From Embleya hyalina (lineage in GTDB: Bacteria; Actinomycetota; Actinomycetes; Streptomycetales; Streptomycetaceae): a DNA stretch of 64,000 bases. Of this stretch, positions 35,636 through 45,000 are shown one piece after another; the first letter of the stretch is position 1; the number at the start of each line of letters is the position of its first letter. A program made the position numbers and the translations under genes. The stretch covers positions 88,483 through 152,482 of the forward strand of contig NZ_BIFH01000041.1 in NCBI RefSeq assembly GCF_003967355.1, written 5' to 3'. The notes below the pieces were generated by a model. It searched no databases. It was not told the DNA's origin and was given only the letters and a program-made list of their open reading frames with translations.

Positions 35636-36448
35636 ATGACCACTGAAATCCAGACCCAAACTCTCCACCTGCGTCGCCTGGCATGGGCCGGCGTCGAGGT
35701 TCGCCTCGGCGACACCCGTCTGGTCATCGACCCACTCGAAAACGCCGAGCCGCTCGCCCCCGTCATGGGGTCGCCGCGCCGGCCCCTGCCTCCCATCGAC
35801 GCTCCTCCCGGGACACACGTACTGCTCACGCACCTGCACCCGGACCACTACGACCACGAACTGATCACCCGGCTCGCCGCCTCCGGGACCATCGGCTGCC
35901 ACACACCGATCGCACCGACGCTGAGGGAGGCCGGCATCGACGTGATCCCCCAGGAGATCGGGCTCCCCCGTTACATCGGTCCGTTGACGGTGACGCCGGT
36001 CGTCGCGCTGGACTGGCGCGGCAGCGAGGCCGACCAGGTCGCCTGGATCGTGGAGGGCGCCGGACGACGGATCATCCATTGCGGCGACACTATGTGGCAC
36101 GGCAACTGGTGGCAGATCGCCCGCGACCACGGCCCGTTCGACGTCGCGTTCGTGCCGGTCAACGGCGTCATAGCCCATTTCGACGGCTACGGGGCCGATG
36201 TGCCCGCCACCTTGACGCCCGAGCACGCGATCGAGGCCGCCGCCGCGCTCGGGGCCGGCACCGCCTGCGCGATCCACCACGGGCTCTTCCACAACCCGCC
36301 CATCTACACCGAACAACCCGACATCGAACGCCGCTTCCGCCGAGCCGCCGAGGCGCGCGGCATCACCGTCGCACTCGTGAACGACGGAGAACCCGTACCC
36401 CTCCCGATCGGGAACGCCGAGCAAACAAGGGGCGGTTCGCCGGTGTAG
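35636..36448 (+). CDS. Metallo-beta-lactamase-fold hydrolase (UlaG-like), 270 aa
   Basis: MBL fold with HxHxDH: THVLLTHLHPDHYDHELITR (about residues 60-80), a later GRRIIHCGDTMWHGNWWQIA (Asp ligand) and ACAIHHGLFHNPPIYTE (final His). The N-terminal strand pair RLAWAGVEVRLGDTRLVIDP resembles UlaG/YtnP-like hydrolases. All metal ligands are present. The substrate is unknown; lactones and phosphodiesters are typical of the wider family. An ATG at 35636 has AAGGAGG 6-7 nt upstream. It stands alone. Confidence 0.88.
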   Translation: MTTEIQTQTLHLRRLAWAGVEVRLGDTRLVIDPLENAEPLAPVMGSPRRPLPPIDAPPGTHVLLTHLHPDHYDHELITRLAASGTIGCHTPIAPTLREAGIDVIPQEIGLPRYIGPLTVTPVVALDWRGSEADQVAWIVEGAGRRIIHCGDTMWHGNWWQIARDHGPFDVAFVPVNGVIAHFDGYGADVPATLTPEHAIEAAAALGAGTACAIHHGLFHNPPIYTEQPDIERRFRRAAEARGITVALVNDGEPVPLPIGNAEQTRGGSPV

Positions 36449-36687
36449 GGCACGATCGGAACGGTAAGCAGAGCGACCGGAAGACTCAGGGGCAGCGTCA
36501 CGCGCAACACATCGACAGCGCGTGTCGTCTCGCGGGAGTCGAAACGCAAAATGGTAGATCCGGAAGGACCGGATGTCGCACGGTGGCACTCCGGTTTTCG
36601 ATTCGGTCAGGCATGTAACGGTCCGATCGTCTGCTTCCGCGACCCCGTCCGAGATGTCGACATCGGGCGGGGTTCTTCTCGCAAAGG
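36449..36687. other. Intergenic region, no gene seen
   Basis: No start, domain or hairpin is convincing here. The reverse frame from 36549 has a hydrophobic run but overlaps the MBL gene antisense and lacks a ribosome binding site. Confidence 0.35.
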
Positions 36688-37010
36688 TTGTATCCCTGCG
36701 CGATACCCGACACCGGATTCGCGGCCGACCCGGGCTCCCACAGCGTGGTTTTCGAGCTTCTGCGGGCCGCACTAGGCGATCGGCACCTGACCTTCCGGGG
36801 CAGGTCCTCCGGAACACTGATGGCACAACAGTACGCCGAGTTGTTCCCACGGCGGGTCCGGGCGTTGGTCGCGGGCAGCAACATGGACCACAGCCTGAGC
36901 GGTGCGGACTTCCGCGAACGCAGGCCGCGACCGTCGAGGACTCCTTCACGGAATTCGTGAACTGGTGCGCCGGCGCGGCGGACTGGCCGCTGCGCGCGGC
37001 GTCGAGTTCT
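36688..37010 (+). pseudogene. Alpha/beta-hydrolase (peptidase-type) remnant
   Basis: IPDTGFAADPGSHSVVFELL is followed by HLTFRGRSSGTLMAQQYAEL, which contains the nucleophile elbow (GxSxG, here GRSSG), then FPRRVRALVAGSNMDHSLSG. After a frameshift near 36930 it reads AATVEDSFTEFVNWCAGAAD. These are segments of secreted tripeptidyl-aminopeptidase-like hydrolases. Both ends are missing. Confidence 0.6.
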
Positions 37011-37370
37011 CCGGGATATCGGCGTTCCGTCCCGGCCCGTTCGTCGATCGCGGTGATCGTCAGACCCGGTCGTGCAGGGTGCCTCGTGGTCGAAGGCGAC
37101 GATGTGGCTCACGCGTTCGAGCCGGTCGACGTCGACCGGTACCGCCACCGCTCCGCCGATGAAAATATCACCTCTTCTTCTTAAACAGGGCAACTTACAG
37201 GATGGATGGTGACAAGCTGATTTGGCAGCGTAACGCCAGGTACTTCAGGGCGACTTGCATTCTGCTCGTGCGCCCGGAGTTTCGTTGCGTTCGTGACGGG
37301 CCGGCCCGGTTCCTCGCACGGCGGCGGCCCGTATGGACAGGACCTCGAAGTGCCCCAGGGGAGGAACCTC
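37011..37370. other. Upstream region of the secreted zincin gene
   Basis: No gene is seen. A less GC-rich stretch around 37165-37270 probably holds the promoter; I could not fix the -10/-35 elements. The ribosome binding site GGGGAGGA ends about 6 nt before the TTG start at 37371. Confidence 0.4.
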
Positions 37371-38939
37371 TTGCCCATCCGAATTCGGCTGCCGCGCGGC
37401 TTCGCCGCCATAGGCACCGCCCTGCTCGCCACCCTGTTCGCCGCCGTCTCCGTTCCGCTGACGGCGTCCGGCGCCGCGGCGGCGTCCCCCATCTGCCTGA
37501 GCGGCAAACTCCAGTACGACTACCAGTCGGCCGAAGCCGGCACGAACAAACCCACGATGACCAAGCCGGTCCGCAACGCGAACGCCCAACTGTGGGGCAA
37601 GGAGAAGTCCACCGACGCCCCGCGCCAACTCACCCCCGACTACCAGTACACCGGCGTCAACGACGGCGGCTTCAACCTCTGCTACACCCCCACCTCCACC
37701 ACCTCGATGAGCAGCATGTGGGTGCGGTTCCGCACCGAGAGCACCAAGCTGTGGAAGGTCGGCGACTCCACCGGTACCCCCTACACCCTGGACTCACCCA
37801 CCCAGGCCGACATCTCCGCCGGCGTCAACCTCGGCACCCTCAAGCCGACCGCCGGCACCGCGCGGGCCTGGCACGCCTTCGACACCGTCAACCTCCTGTG
37901 GTGGAAGCGCAACAACTCCGTCAGCGACTGCTGGTCCACCCACGAGGCGAACAACAACGCCTGCACCGAACTCAACATCCGGTGGACCGCCGATTCGGTC
38001 GACGGCCCGTCCTACGACCTGGCCAACACCGTCCACCTCTCCGCCGCCGACCCCGACTCCGAGCACACCGTGCTCCACGAGGGCGGCCACTTCCTCCTGC
38101 ATCGCCTGTACGACGGGTGGTGGCCGAACGTAACCGGCTGCAACCCGCACTACATCGAGAAGGCCAGCTCCGGCACCTGCGCCTGGGTCGAGGGCTTCGC
38201 CGACTCCGCCGCCGCCTACCTCCTCGGGGACTACCGCTACGTGTGGCCCAACGGCGACAGCCGGAGCTTCACCTACTCCACCGGCTGGGACACCGGGGAC
38301 CAGGTCCAGGGCAACGTGGACGGCTCGCTGCTCGACCTGTGGAACAACGTCGACGGCGGTTGGAACGGCACGATCAGCGTGCTGACCACGCACACTCCCT
38401 CGACATTCGCCGACTACTTCAAGGCAGTTCGGCCCACCGCCAACCCCCCGCTCGCCACCACCGGAAGCGCGCTGACCCGCCTGGCCGCCCACGCCATCAA
38501 CTACGGTCCCACGATCGTGGGCGACGGCCGAACCCACGCCCTCACCAACGGCGGCGGCCTGGCCATGGAACGCGTCGGCCAGTGCGGTGCGTCCGGCAGC
38601 GCCCCCGCCAACCTCTACACCTACGATCCCACCAGCACCAGACAGCAGTGGACGCTGAGGGCGAACGCGAACGGCACGGCGAAACTCATCGACGGCTGCC
38701 CGGACGCACTCGTGCTGACCGCGCCCTACAACGCCGGCGAACAGGCCACCCTGCGGGCCGTCAACTCCTCCAACGCCTGGCAGGAATGGCAGGTCACCCA
38801 GAACAGCAGCGGGACCTTCACGATCACCAACCCGGCCAGCGGATTCACCCTCGACAGCGCCTCCGTCACCATCGGCGCCGCCGTCATCACCAAGCCGACC
38901 GCCAACACCACCACCCAGAACTGGGCCGCGCTCAACTGA
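37371..38939 (+). CDS. Secreted zinc metallopeptidase-like protein with ricin-type beta-trefoil tail, 522 aa
   Basis: A Sec signal peptide opens the protein: MPIRIRLPRGFAAIGTALLA, with cleavage near Ala-rich residues 33-37. The catalytic region has a zincin motif in SEHTVLHEGGHFLLHRLYDG (HEGGH, about residue 240), with a downstream acidic segment WVEGFADSAAAYLLGD that could supply the third ligand. The last 130 residues look like a beta-trefoil lectin: YTYDPTSTRQQWTLRANANG, NSSNAWQEWQVTQNSSG and TTTQNWAALN show the QxW repeats that bind sugars. It would act outside the cell, on a glycoprotein or polysaccharide-bound protein. The TTG start is chosen for its GGGGAGGA site; an in-frame ATG at 37293 lacks one. 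Confidence 0.82.
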   Translation: MPIRIRLPRGFAAIGTALLATLFAAVSVPLTASGAAAASPICLSGKLQYDYQSAEAGTNKPTMTKPVRNANAQLWGKEKSTDAPRQLTPDYQYTGVNDGGFNLCYTPTSTTSMSSMWVRFRTESTKLWKVGDSTGTPYTLDSPTQADISAGVNLGTLKPTAGTARAWHAFDTVNLLWWKRNNSVSDCWSTHEANNNACTELNIRWTADSVDGPSYDLANTVHLSAADPDSEHTVLHEGGHFLLHRLYDGWWPNVTGCNPHYIEKASSGTCAWVEGFADSAAAYLLGDYRYVWPNGDSRSFTYSTGWDTGDQVQGNVDGSLLDLWNNVDGGWNGTISVLTTHTPSTFADYFKAVRPTANPPLATTGSALTRLAAHAINYGPTIVGDGRTHALTNGGGLAMERVGQCGASGSAPANLYTYDPTSTRQQWTLRANANGTAKLIDGCPDALVLTAPYNAGEQATLRAVNSSNAWQEWQVTQNSSGTFTITNPASGFTLDSASVTIGAAVITKPTANTTTQNWAALN

Positions 38940-38955
38940 CAGCCGACAACCCCAT

Positions 38956-38988
38956 GGCGCTCCTGCGGCCCCCGGCCGTCGGAGCGCC
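38956..38988 (+). terminator. Hairpin after the zincin gene
   Basis: GGCGCTCC pairs with GGAGCGCC, and inside them CGGCC pairs with GGCCG around CCC. The two-part stem starts 16 nt after the stop. Confidence 0.5.
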
Positions 38989-39076
38989 CCTCTTCGGTAC
39001 GGCCCGACCCCCGCGACCGGCATGACCATCCGGACCGACACCACCCCGCCGGCAATACCCGCAATCCCTGCCCCGG

Positions 39077-39286
39077 ACCACCGTCTTCGAGGTGCTCGCC
39101 GACGCCGGTCGGCCCGAGGAGACCGTGACCGAGCTCGAACGGCACCCCACCGCCAATCCGGAGTTCCCGGCCCGGTATCTGATCGACCTCGGCCGCATCG
39201 AGGAAGCCGTGGCGCACCTGCGACGGCCCCGCCCCAGGCCGACCTGGCCGGCCACGACCGGTGACACGGACACACCCCCGTTCTGA
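39077..39286 (+). pseudogene. Helical-repeat (TPR-like) protein, C-terminal fragment
   Basis: The frame reads FEVLADAGRPEETVTELERH, PTANPEFPARYLIDLGRIEE and AVAHLRRP. Two helical hairpins of the TPR/ARM-like kind are visible, resembling the ends of large streptomycete repeat proteins. Nothing upstream belongs to the same protein. Confidence 0.4.
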
Positions 39287-39552
39287 ACGTCGGAAACACC
39301 CGAGATTGCCGAGGTGCGGATGCCGGAGTTCGAACGCAGGTGTGGCGCCTGCACGATTTCGGGCCGGCCAACCCCGAGGCTCCTGCCTGGGAGGGGCTGG
39401 AGGCGGGGGCGGGCATCGCCTTCCCCCGGCGGCTGCACGCGGTTCGTCGACGCGGTAGGGCCGTGCCGGCTGAACGACAGGCTGTACTCGATGAGCGGTC
39501 GAAGCCGCGCTGTTCTGGGCCGGGATACGGATCAGGCGCTGACGACACCGGC
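39287..39552. other. Intergenic region, no gene seen
   Basis: A TTCGAAC-containing stretch near 39325 recalls a tRNA T-loop, but no acceptor or anticodon stem can be built. Nothing else is seen. Confidence 0.35.
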
Positions 39553-40197
39553 CTACTCCCGGGTGGGATCCTCTCGAACGTGGCCGAGCAAGTACGCGGA
39601 CTCCGAAAGGAGTTCCTCCGTCACCCGCACGCCCGTCAGCCGCTCGGCGAGCGCGAAGACGTTCGCCTTGTCGTCGAACACGTCGAGGTCGGCTCGGCCG
39701 TCGGGGTCGCACCAGACCTCCTCCATGATGGGGAGCAGGTCGTCGGGAGTGCTGCCGGTGCGGGCCCCGGGCCTCTCGAAGGTGGTACGCGGTTCGCCGT
39801 CCTCGTACCAGTCGAAAAGGTGGATGGGCTTGCCGCCGTTGCTGGAATGCATGACGGCGCGCGACCCTGCGGACAGGATCTCCAGGAACCAGGCGCGCAT
39901 CCCGACACCACCGTCGAAGTGCAGGACCAGGGTCCAGTCCCCGCTCTCGCCCGGCACGGTGAACGCGCCCGCGAGGAACGACCCGTCCCACGTCCGGGCG
40001 GCGAAGAGTTCGCTCTGCCGCTTGATCAGGCCGTGGAATCCTGTGCACACCCCCAGTGGTTCGGCCTCCATCACCCGTAGCACCTCCGCGGGCGCGACGC
40101 CGCACACCAGGGTGAGGCAGTATCCGACCTCCATGCCGAGCCCGAGGAAGGGCGAGGAGCGTATCCAGCCGTAGTCGGCCGCAGTGACGGAATGCAT
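39553..40197 (-). CDS. DUF6461-like protein, 214 aa
   Basis: The ATG at 40197 begins MHSVTAADYGWIRSSPFLGL. The middle, HLFDWYEDGEPRTTFERPGA, and the C-terminal DDKANVFALAERLTGVRVTE match my memory of the DUF6461 family of actinomycete proteins; function unknown. AGAGG lies about 10 nt upstream. The protein is soluble, with no signal or membrane segment. Family members often lie in accessory regions near phage-like or immunity-like genes, which I recall only loosely. Confidence 0.75.
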   Translation of the reverse strand: MHSVTAADYGWIRSSPFLGLGMEVGYCLTLVCGVAPAEVLRVMEAEPLGVCTGFHGLIKRQSELFAARTWDGSFLAGAFTVPGESGDWTLVLHFDGGVGMRAWFLEILSAGSRAVMHSSNGGKPIHLFDWYEDGEPRTTFERPGARTGSTPDDLLPIMEEVWCDPDGRADLDVFDDKANVFALAERLTGVRVTEELLSESAYLLGHVREDPTRE

Positions 40198-40329
40198 GCG
40201 GCACAACCTCTCATCGGCCACCGACGCCGTCACCCCGCAAACGGCAACCCGGGTCCGGACCCGCCCGGTCGGCCGAAATGGAACAGGCGCATACATCGGG
40301 AACGGACGGGCGGGTATCGCCTGCGGCGC

Positions 40330-40560
40330 TCGGAGCCCCGGGGTGCGTTCGACGTCGCGGATGGCGGCCGGCGGCAGCGCGCGTTCGGCCATGACCAGGT
40401 GCGGGGCGACGGCGGGCACGTCCAGGCCCATCAGGCCGGCGGTGGTGGTCGGCGTCATGCCCAGGCGGTAGCGCGGCACGACGGCGTCGGCCCGGTCGGG
40501 CGGCAGGGTCCGGTGCGGCGCGTCGCGGACGGTGTCGGGGCGGCGGCGAGAGTGATGTGG
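40330..40560 (-). pseudogene. Sigma-factor region-4-like fragment
   Basis: The reverse frame reads TLPPDRADAVVPRYRLGMTP, then TTTAGLMGLDVPAVAPHLVM and AERALPP. This pattern (LPxxxxxxxxLRYxLGxxxxxTAxLMGxxVxxVxxHL) is that of the helix-turn-helix at the C-terminus of ECF-type sigma factors. The rest of the protein is absent; the fragment is open into the DUF6461-like gene but a separate start serves that gene. Confidence 0.35.
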
Positions 40561-40578
40561 AGGATTCGGCCATCGCAT

Positions 40579-40888
40579 GGCGAGATATCGCTTTGTGGTA
40601 CCGGGTGATTGCGAAGTGTGATCTGATCGGGACCTGGCAGAGCCGTAAGCAGTGTCAGGTCACGCGCGTAGAGGGCGAGGGGGCGTCTCGTGCCGGTGTC
40701 CGTGGTGGATCCGCTCGTCGGTCATCCGATGCGGAGGGGACTTCGTCCCGCGCCCGGATAGGGCCCGACTCCCGAGGCACGCCCGGCCGTCGTGACCCCA
40801 GCCGCACCGCCCGGCCGCCGGGTCGCCCGGTCGACCTGTCGTCCAGCCGCTCCGCTGCCTTGCACATCCGAGATGTCTGGAGTCTGCG
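40579..40888. other. Leader region of the six-gene operon
   Basis: No gene is visible. It should contain the operon promoter; a less GC-rich part at about 40585-40660 is the best place. I see no clear consensus elements. TGGAG lies 7 nt before the first ATG. Confidence 0.4.
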
Positions 40889-42058
40889 ATGGCCATTCCC
40901 GTGCCACCCGGCCCCCACGCGAGGGTGATCTTCGTCGGTGTCGGTCAGGGCGACTGCACCCTGATCATCTTCCCCGACCCACCGCACGGCACCGGCGAGG
41001 TGGTGTTGATCGACTGCGGCTCCACCAAGGGCGCACGCTGCCTGATCACCACCCCCACGCAGGAGGTCGTGGACGCCCTCACCAATGTCAAGCGCCTCCT
41101 CGCCACCTTCGTGCCGAGGAAGACGATCGACTACCTGTTCATCTCGCACGCCGACGAGGACCACTACAACCTGCTGGTGCGCGCGCTCGACGGATTCACG
41201 GTGAAGTCCGCCTACTACACCGGGGTGCTGGAGGATTACCAGAACGGTCGCGACAAGTCCGGCGGTCTACCGAACGCCACCTACCGGTGGCTCCAGGCCA
41301 ACGGCGCGCAACCACTGCCCAATTCCCTCGCGTTCAGCGGACCCCCGGCCGGCGGGGGCACCGGCGTGCCCTGGCAGTACGGTCAGCCGATCGTGCGCCT
41401 GGGCACCGACGAAGGGCTCTACGCCGTGGCGGCCAACGCCACCGGCACCTACGCGACGCGCAAGGCGAAGTGGGAGAAGTGCCTGGCCCCGGCGACGGAT
41501 CCGCACGAGAAGACGCGCCTGCGGAAGGAACTGGAACGCTACGACCCGAACCCGGACAGCGCGGTGCTGGCGCTGGTCTACAAGAAGGCCGTGATGGTGT
41601 TCGCCGCGGACTCGACGGTGGTCACCGAGGACTTCATCCTCGCCAACTGGGCACCCCGGCTGCCCTCGGCGAACGTCACCCTCAAGATGGGGCACCACGG
41701 CAGCGACACCTCCTCCCGCGAGCGGTGGATCAAGCTGATCAAACCGCAGCGGCTCACCGTCAGTTCCGGGACCAAGTCCTTCAACGGCTCGGGTATCCCC
41801 AAGATCAGCCACCTGGAACAGGTGAAGACGTGGTCCGGCGTCGTCCAGCCCGCCGAACCGCACGAGTACACCTACTTCGACGACCGGGCCGCGCCGAACC
41901 CGTCGTTCCTGGTCGACCAGACCGACCGGGGCGTGTTCACCTCGCAGTTGATGGTCAACCCGGACTGGACGCCCACGACACCGGACGACGAGCGCTTCAT
42001 CTGCGGCACGTGGCACCTGACGCTCGACGCCGCCGGCAACGTCATGATCGGCTACTGA
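40889..42058 (+). CDS. ComEC-like metallo-beta-lactamase-fold protein, 389 aa (operon gene 1)
   Basis: Soluble MBL-fold protein of the ComEC/Rec2 C-terminal type. VIFVGVGQGDCTLIIFPDPP is the characteristic VGQGD strand, VVLIDCGSTKG follows, and IDYLFISHADEDHYNLLVRA carries the HxDxDH metal site (about residues 84-90). ALVYKKAVMVFAADS (Asp ligand) and LKMGHHGSDTSSRERWIKL (final His-His-Gly-Ser) complete it. In ComEC this domain is thought to be a nuclease; free-standing copies occur in defence and toxin-like loci. An insert of about 60 residues (YATRKAKWEKCLAPATDPHE) is unusual. No signal or membrane helix. It is the first gene of the operon, 19 nt before the next. Confidence 0.85.
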   Translation: MAIPVPPGPHARVIFVGVGQGDCTLIIFPDPPHGTGEVVLIDCGSTKGARCLITTPTQEVVDALTNVKRLLATFVPRKTIDYLFISHADEDHYNLLVRALDGFTVKSAYYTGVLEDYQNGRDKSGGLPNATYRWLQANGAQPLPNSLAFSGPPAGGGTGVPWQYGQPIVRLGTDEGLYAVAANATGTYATRKAKWEKCLAPATDPHEKTRLRKELERYDPNPDSAVLALVYKKAVMVFAADSTVVTEDFILANWAPRLPSANVTLKMGHHGSDTSSRERWIKLIKPQRLTVSSGTKSFNGSGIPKISHLEQVKTWSGVVQPAEPHEYTYFDDRAAPNPSFLVDQTDRGVFTSQLMVNPDWTPTTPDDERFICGTWHLTLDAAGNVMIGY

Positions 42059-42077
42059 GACCCGGGGGGACAACGCC

Positions 42078-45000
42078 ATGGCGCTGACCACAGACGAACT
42101 CCGGCGCAGGTTTCCCACGATCGGCGGCGAATTCCGCCTGACCGCCGCCGAACTGGCCGTGCCGGGCACGGAAGACCTCTTCGGCACCTACCTCGGCGGC
42201 CCGCTGGCCGTGACCGGGGTCACCGCCGTCGACCCGGAACACCTCACCCTCTCCGGGGCGGTGACCGTGCCCGGCCTGACCCCGGGCGCCGCGGCGACGG
42301 TCACCTTCACCGCGAACACGACCGCATCGCCGCCGGTGGTGGTCGGTCTGACCGTCGACGTCACCCTGACCACCGCGCCGGACCCGGGCGAGTGGAAGAT
42401 CGACCTCCCCTACCTCCGGCTCGAAGCCGGCTTCCTGCGCTCCTACGGCTTCGACCGACTGTTGTTGGTGTTGTCCGCCGAACCCGGCGCCGACGACGCG
42501 GTGTCCACGGTCGCGACCGTCGGCGGCGACCTCCCGTTCGCCGCCGCCGGGGGAGCCGCGCTGCGGTTGCGCACGCTCGTGCAGACCGGCCCGGCCGCCA
42601 GTACGTACACGTTGCACGGCGCGTTCGCCGGAGTGGGCTTCACCACCCTCGGCGACCTCGGCCAACTCGTCCCGGGAGTACCCGCCGGCCGCTTCGTGCT
42701 GCCCGACCTGCCCGGCCTGCCGCTCCCGGCCACGCTCGAACTCCTCGAACTGAGCGTCGTGTTCACCCCCGACGCGCAGCGCGCGGCGGCCGGTCTCGAT
42801 CCCGTGCTCGGCGCGTCGGTACGGGTGGGCATCCCGGCCCGCTGGGACCTGATCCCCGGCGTGTTCGACGTCGAGGAGATCGACGCCGAGTTCGGCATCG
42901 CGTCCCCGCGCAGCACCGGGGCGAACGTGCACGCCCGACTCGGTGGCGTCCTGCGCGTCGGTGATGCCTTCGTCGGCGTGTCCGTCTCCGTACCCGAACT
43001 CGACCTCACCGCCGAGCTGCTCCAACCGCTCCCGCTCACCGACGTGCTCGGCCTCTTCGTACCCGGCGCCCAGATCCCCACCGGGACGGTCGAGGCGTTC
43101 GGGGCGTGGCTCGACGCGCGGTCGAAGGACTTCGGTGTCGAACTGGACCTGGCGGGCGACTGGGAGATCGGCGACGTCTTCGCGCTCACCGGCATCACGC
43201 TGTCCGTCGAGGGCACCGGGACCGCCGGCCGCACCGTCGGGCTGAGCGCCGAGGCCGCCGTCGGCGGCACCCGGCTGAGCATCGCGGCCCGCTACGACAA
43301 CGGCCTGTGGCGATTCTCCGGCATCGCCAACGACCTGGTCCCCGCCGACCTGTTCGCGCTCTTCGACGTGGCGCCACCCGCACTGCTCGCCGACCTGACG
43401 GTACGTGAGACCAGGGTGTCGTTCGACAGCGGCGGCCGGGAGTTCGACCTCGGCTGCTCCTGCGCCTTCCCCCTCGGCGACGCCGACGCCGTGCTCGACC
43501 TGACGGCCCGGCTGACGCGTCGGGCGGCCGGCGGGTACGACAAGAACGTCGCCGGCACACTGACCGTGCGGGTCCCCGACGGGCACGACGACCCGCGCAC
43601 GCTGGTCTTCGCCGTCGAGTACCACGAACAGGGCCCGGCGGCGACGATCACCGGGACATGGCACGCGGACGAAGGCGTCGCGCTGACCGACCTGGTGGCC
43701 GCGCTCGGTATCGAACTGCCCGACCTGCCCGAGGTGTTGCGGCCCGTGCTCACCGCACTGTCGGTGCGGTACGAGTCCGCGACCGGCCGGGTGCTGCTGA
43801 CCGCCTCGACCGAACACACGGGCTGGGTCTACGCCGCCCGCCCCGGCACCGGTCCGGGCGCGCCCCGGGTGCATGCGGCGGCGGTGCGCGCCCGGCTCGG
43901 GGCACGCGCCTCGGACCTGCCGCTGGTCGGCGAGGCGATCCCGCCCGGCGCGGACCTCGTCGTCGACGGCATCGCCTTCACCTCCACGCCCACCGGCTGG
44001 GACGCGCCGCAGGCCGCCGCGATCAACGACGCGTTGCACCGGATCGACTCCGGCCGCGAACGTCGACTGCCGCGCTTCGCCGGCGGCGCCGCGGCCGGGC
44101 CCGGCTTCGCCGTACAGATCGAGCTGAGCATCGGCGGGGTGGCGCAGGACCCGCTGCTGCTGCCGATCACCACCGGCCCCGGCGGCATGCTCGTGGCCGC
44201 CGCCCGAACCCCGCTCACGGTGCACGCGGCACCGGCCGACACGGGCGCGCGCGACCTCGACCTGACCTTCGGGGCGGTGCGCATCTCGCGGATCGGCGTC
44301 GGCCTCGCGGACGGGCGCATCCTCGTCGCGCTGGACGCCGTCCTGTCGGTGGGCCCGGTCCGGCTCGTGCTGATGGGCCTCGGCCTGGGCATCGACGGGG
44401 AGTTGACCGTCTCGCCCCGACTGCGCGGCGCCGGCGTGCAGTTGCACCAACCGCCGCTGCGGATCAGCGGCATGGTCGAGCGCCGCACCGGCTCGGAGGT
44501 CGCCCCCGGCCTGACCGAACAGTTCATCGGACTCGCCTCCATCGAGACCGGATTCTTCGCCCTGCACGCCGCCGGCTCGTACGCCAAGGCCGTCGACGGC
44601 TGGTCGTCGATGTTCCTGTTCGGCGAACTCTCCGGCGGCGAGCGGGGGTTGTTCGGCCCGCCCCCGTTCCGGGTGATCGCCCTCTCGCTCGGCTTCGGCG
44701 TCAACAGCACCGTCCGCACCCCGACCATCGCGGACGTCGGCACCTTCCCGCTGGTCGACCGCCTGGACGGGAGCGGCAGCGGCGACACCCCGGAACAGGT
44801 GCTGGAGAAACTCGCCGGTCCCGGCGGCTGGATCACCCCGCGCGAGGGCCGGTACTGGGGCGCGGGCGGCATCGAGTTCAGCTCGTTCGAGTTCATCCGC
44901 TCCCGGGCGTTGCTCCTGGTCGAGGGGGGCGAACAGTGGAAGGTGCTGCTGATCGGGCGCACCACGATCGACCTGCCGCGCACCAAGGCCGCCACCAAAC

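Noticed and set aside
36304..36549. 81-aa reverse-strand frame with a hydrophobic start
   Set aside because: It overlaps the end of the MBL gene antisense, has no ribosome binding site, and becomes Arg/Ser-rich where it overlaps.
39320..39370. tRNA-like T-loop (AGTTCGAAC)
   Set aside because: No matching acceptor stem, D-arm or anticodon arm can be drawn around it.
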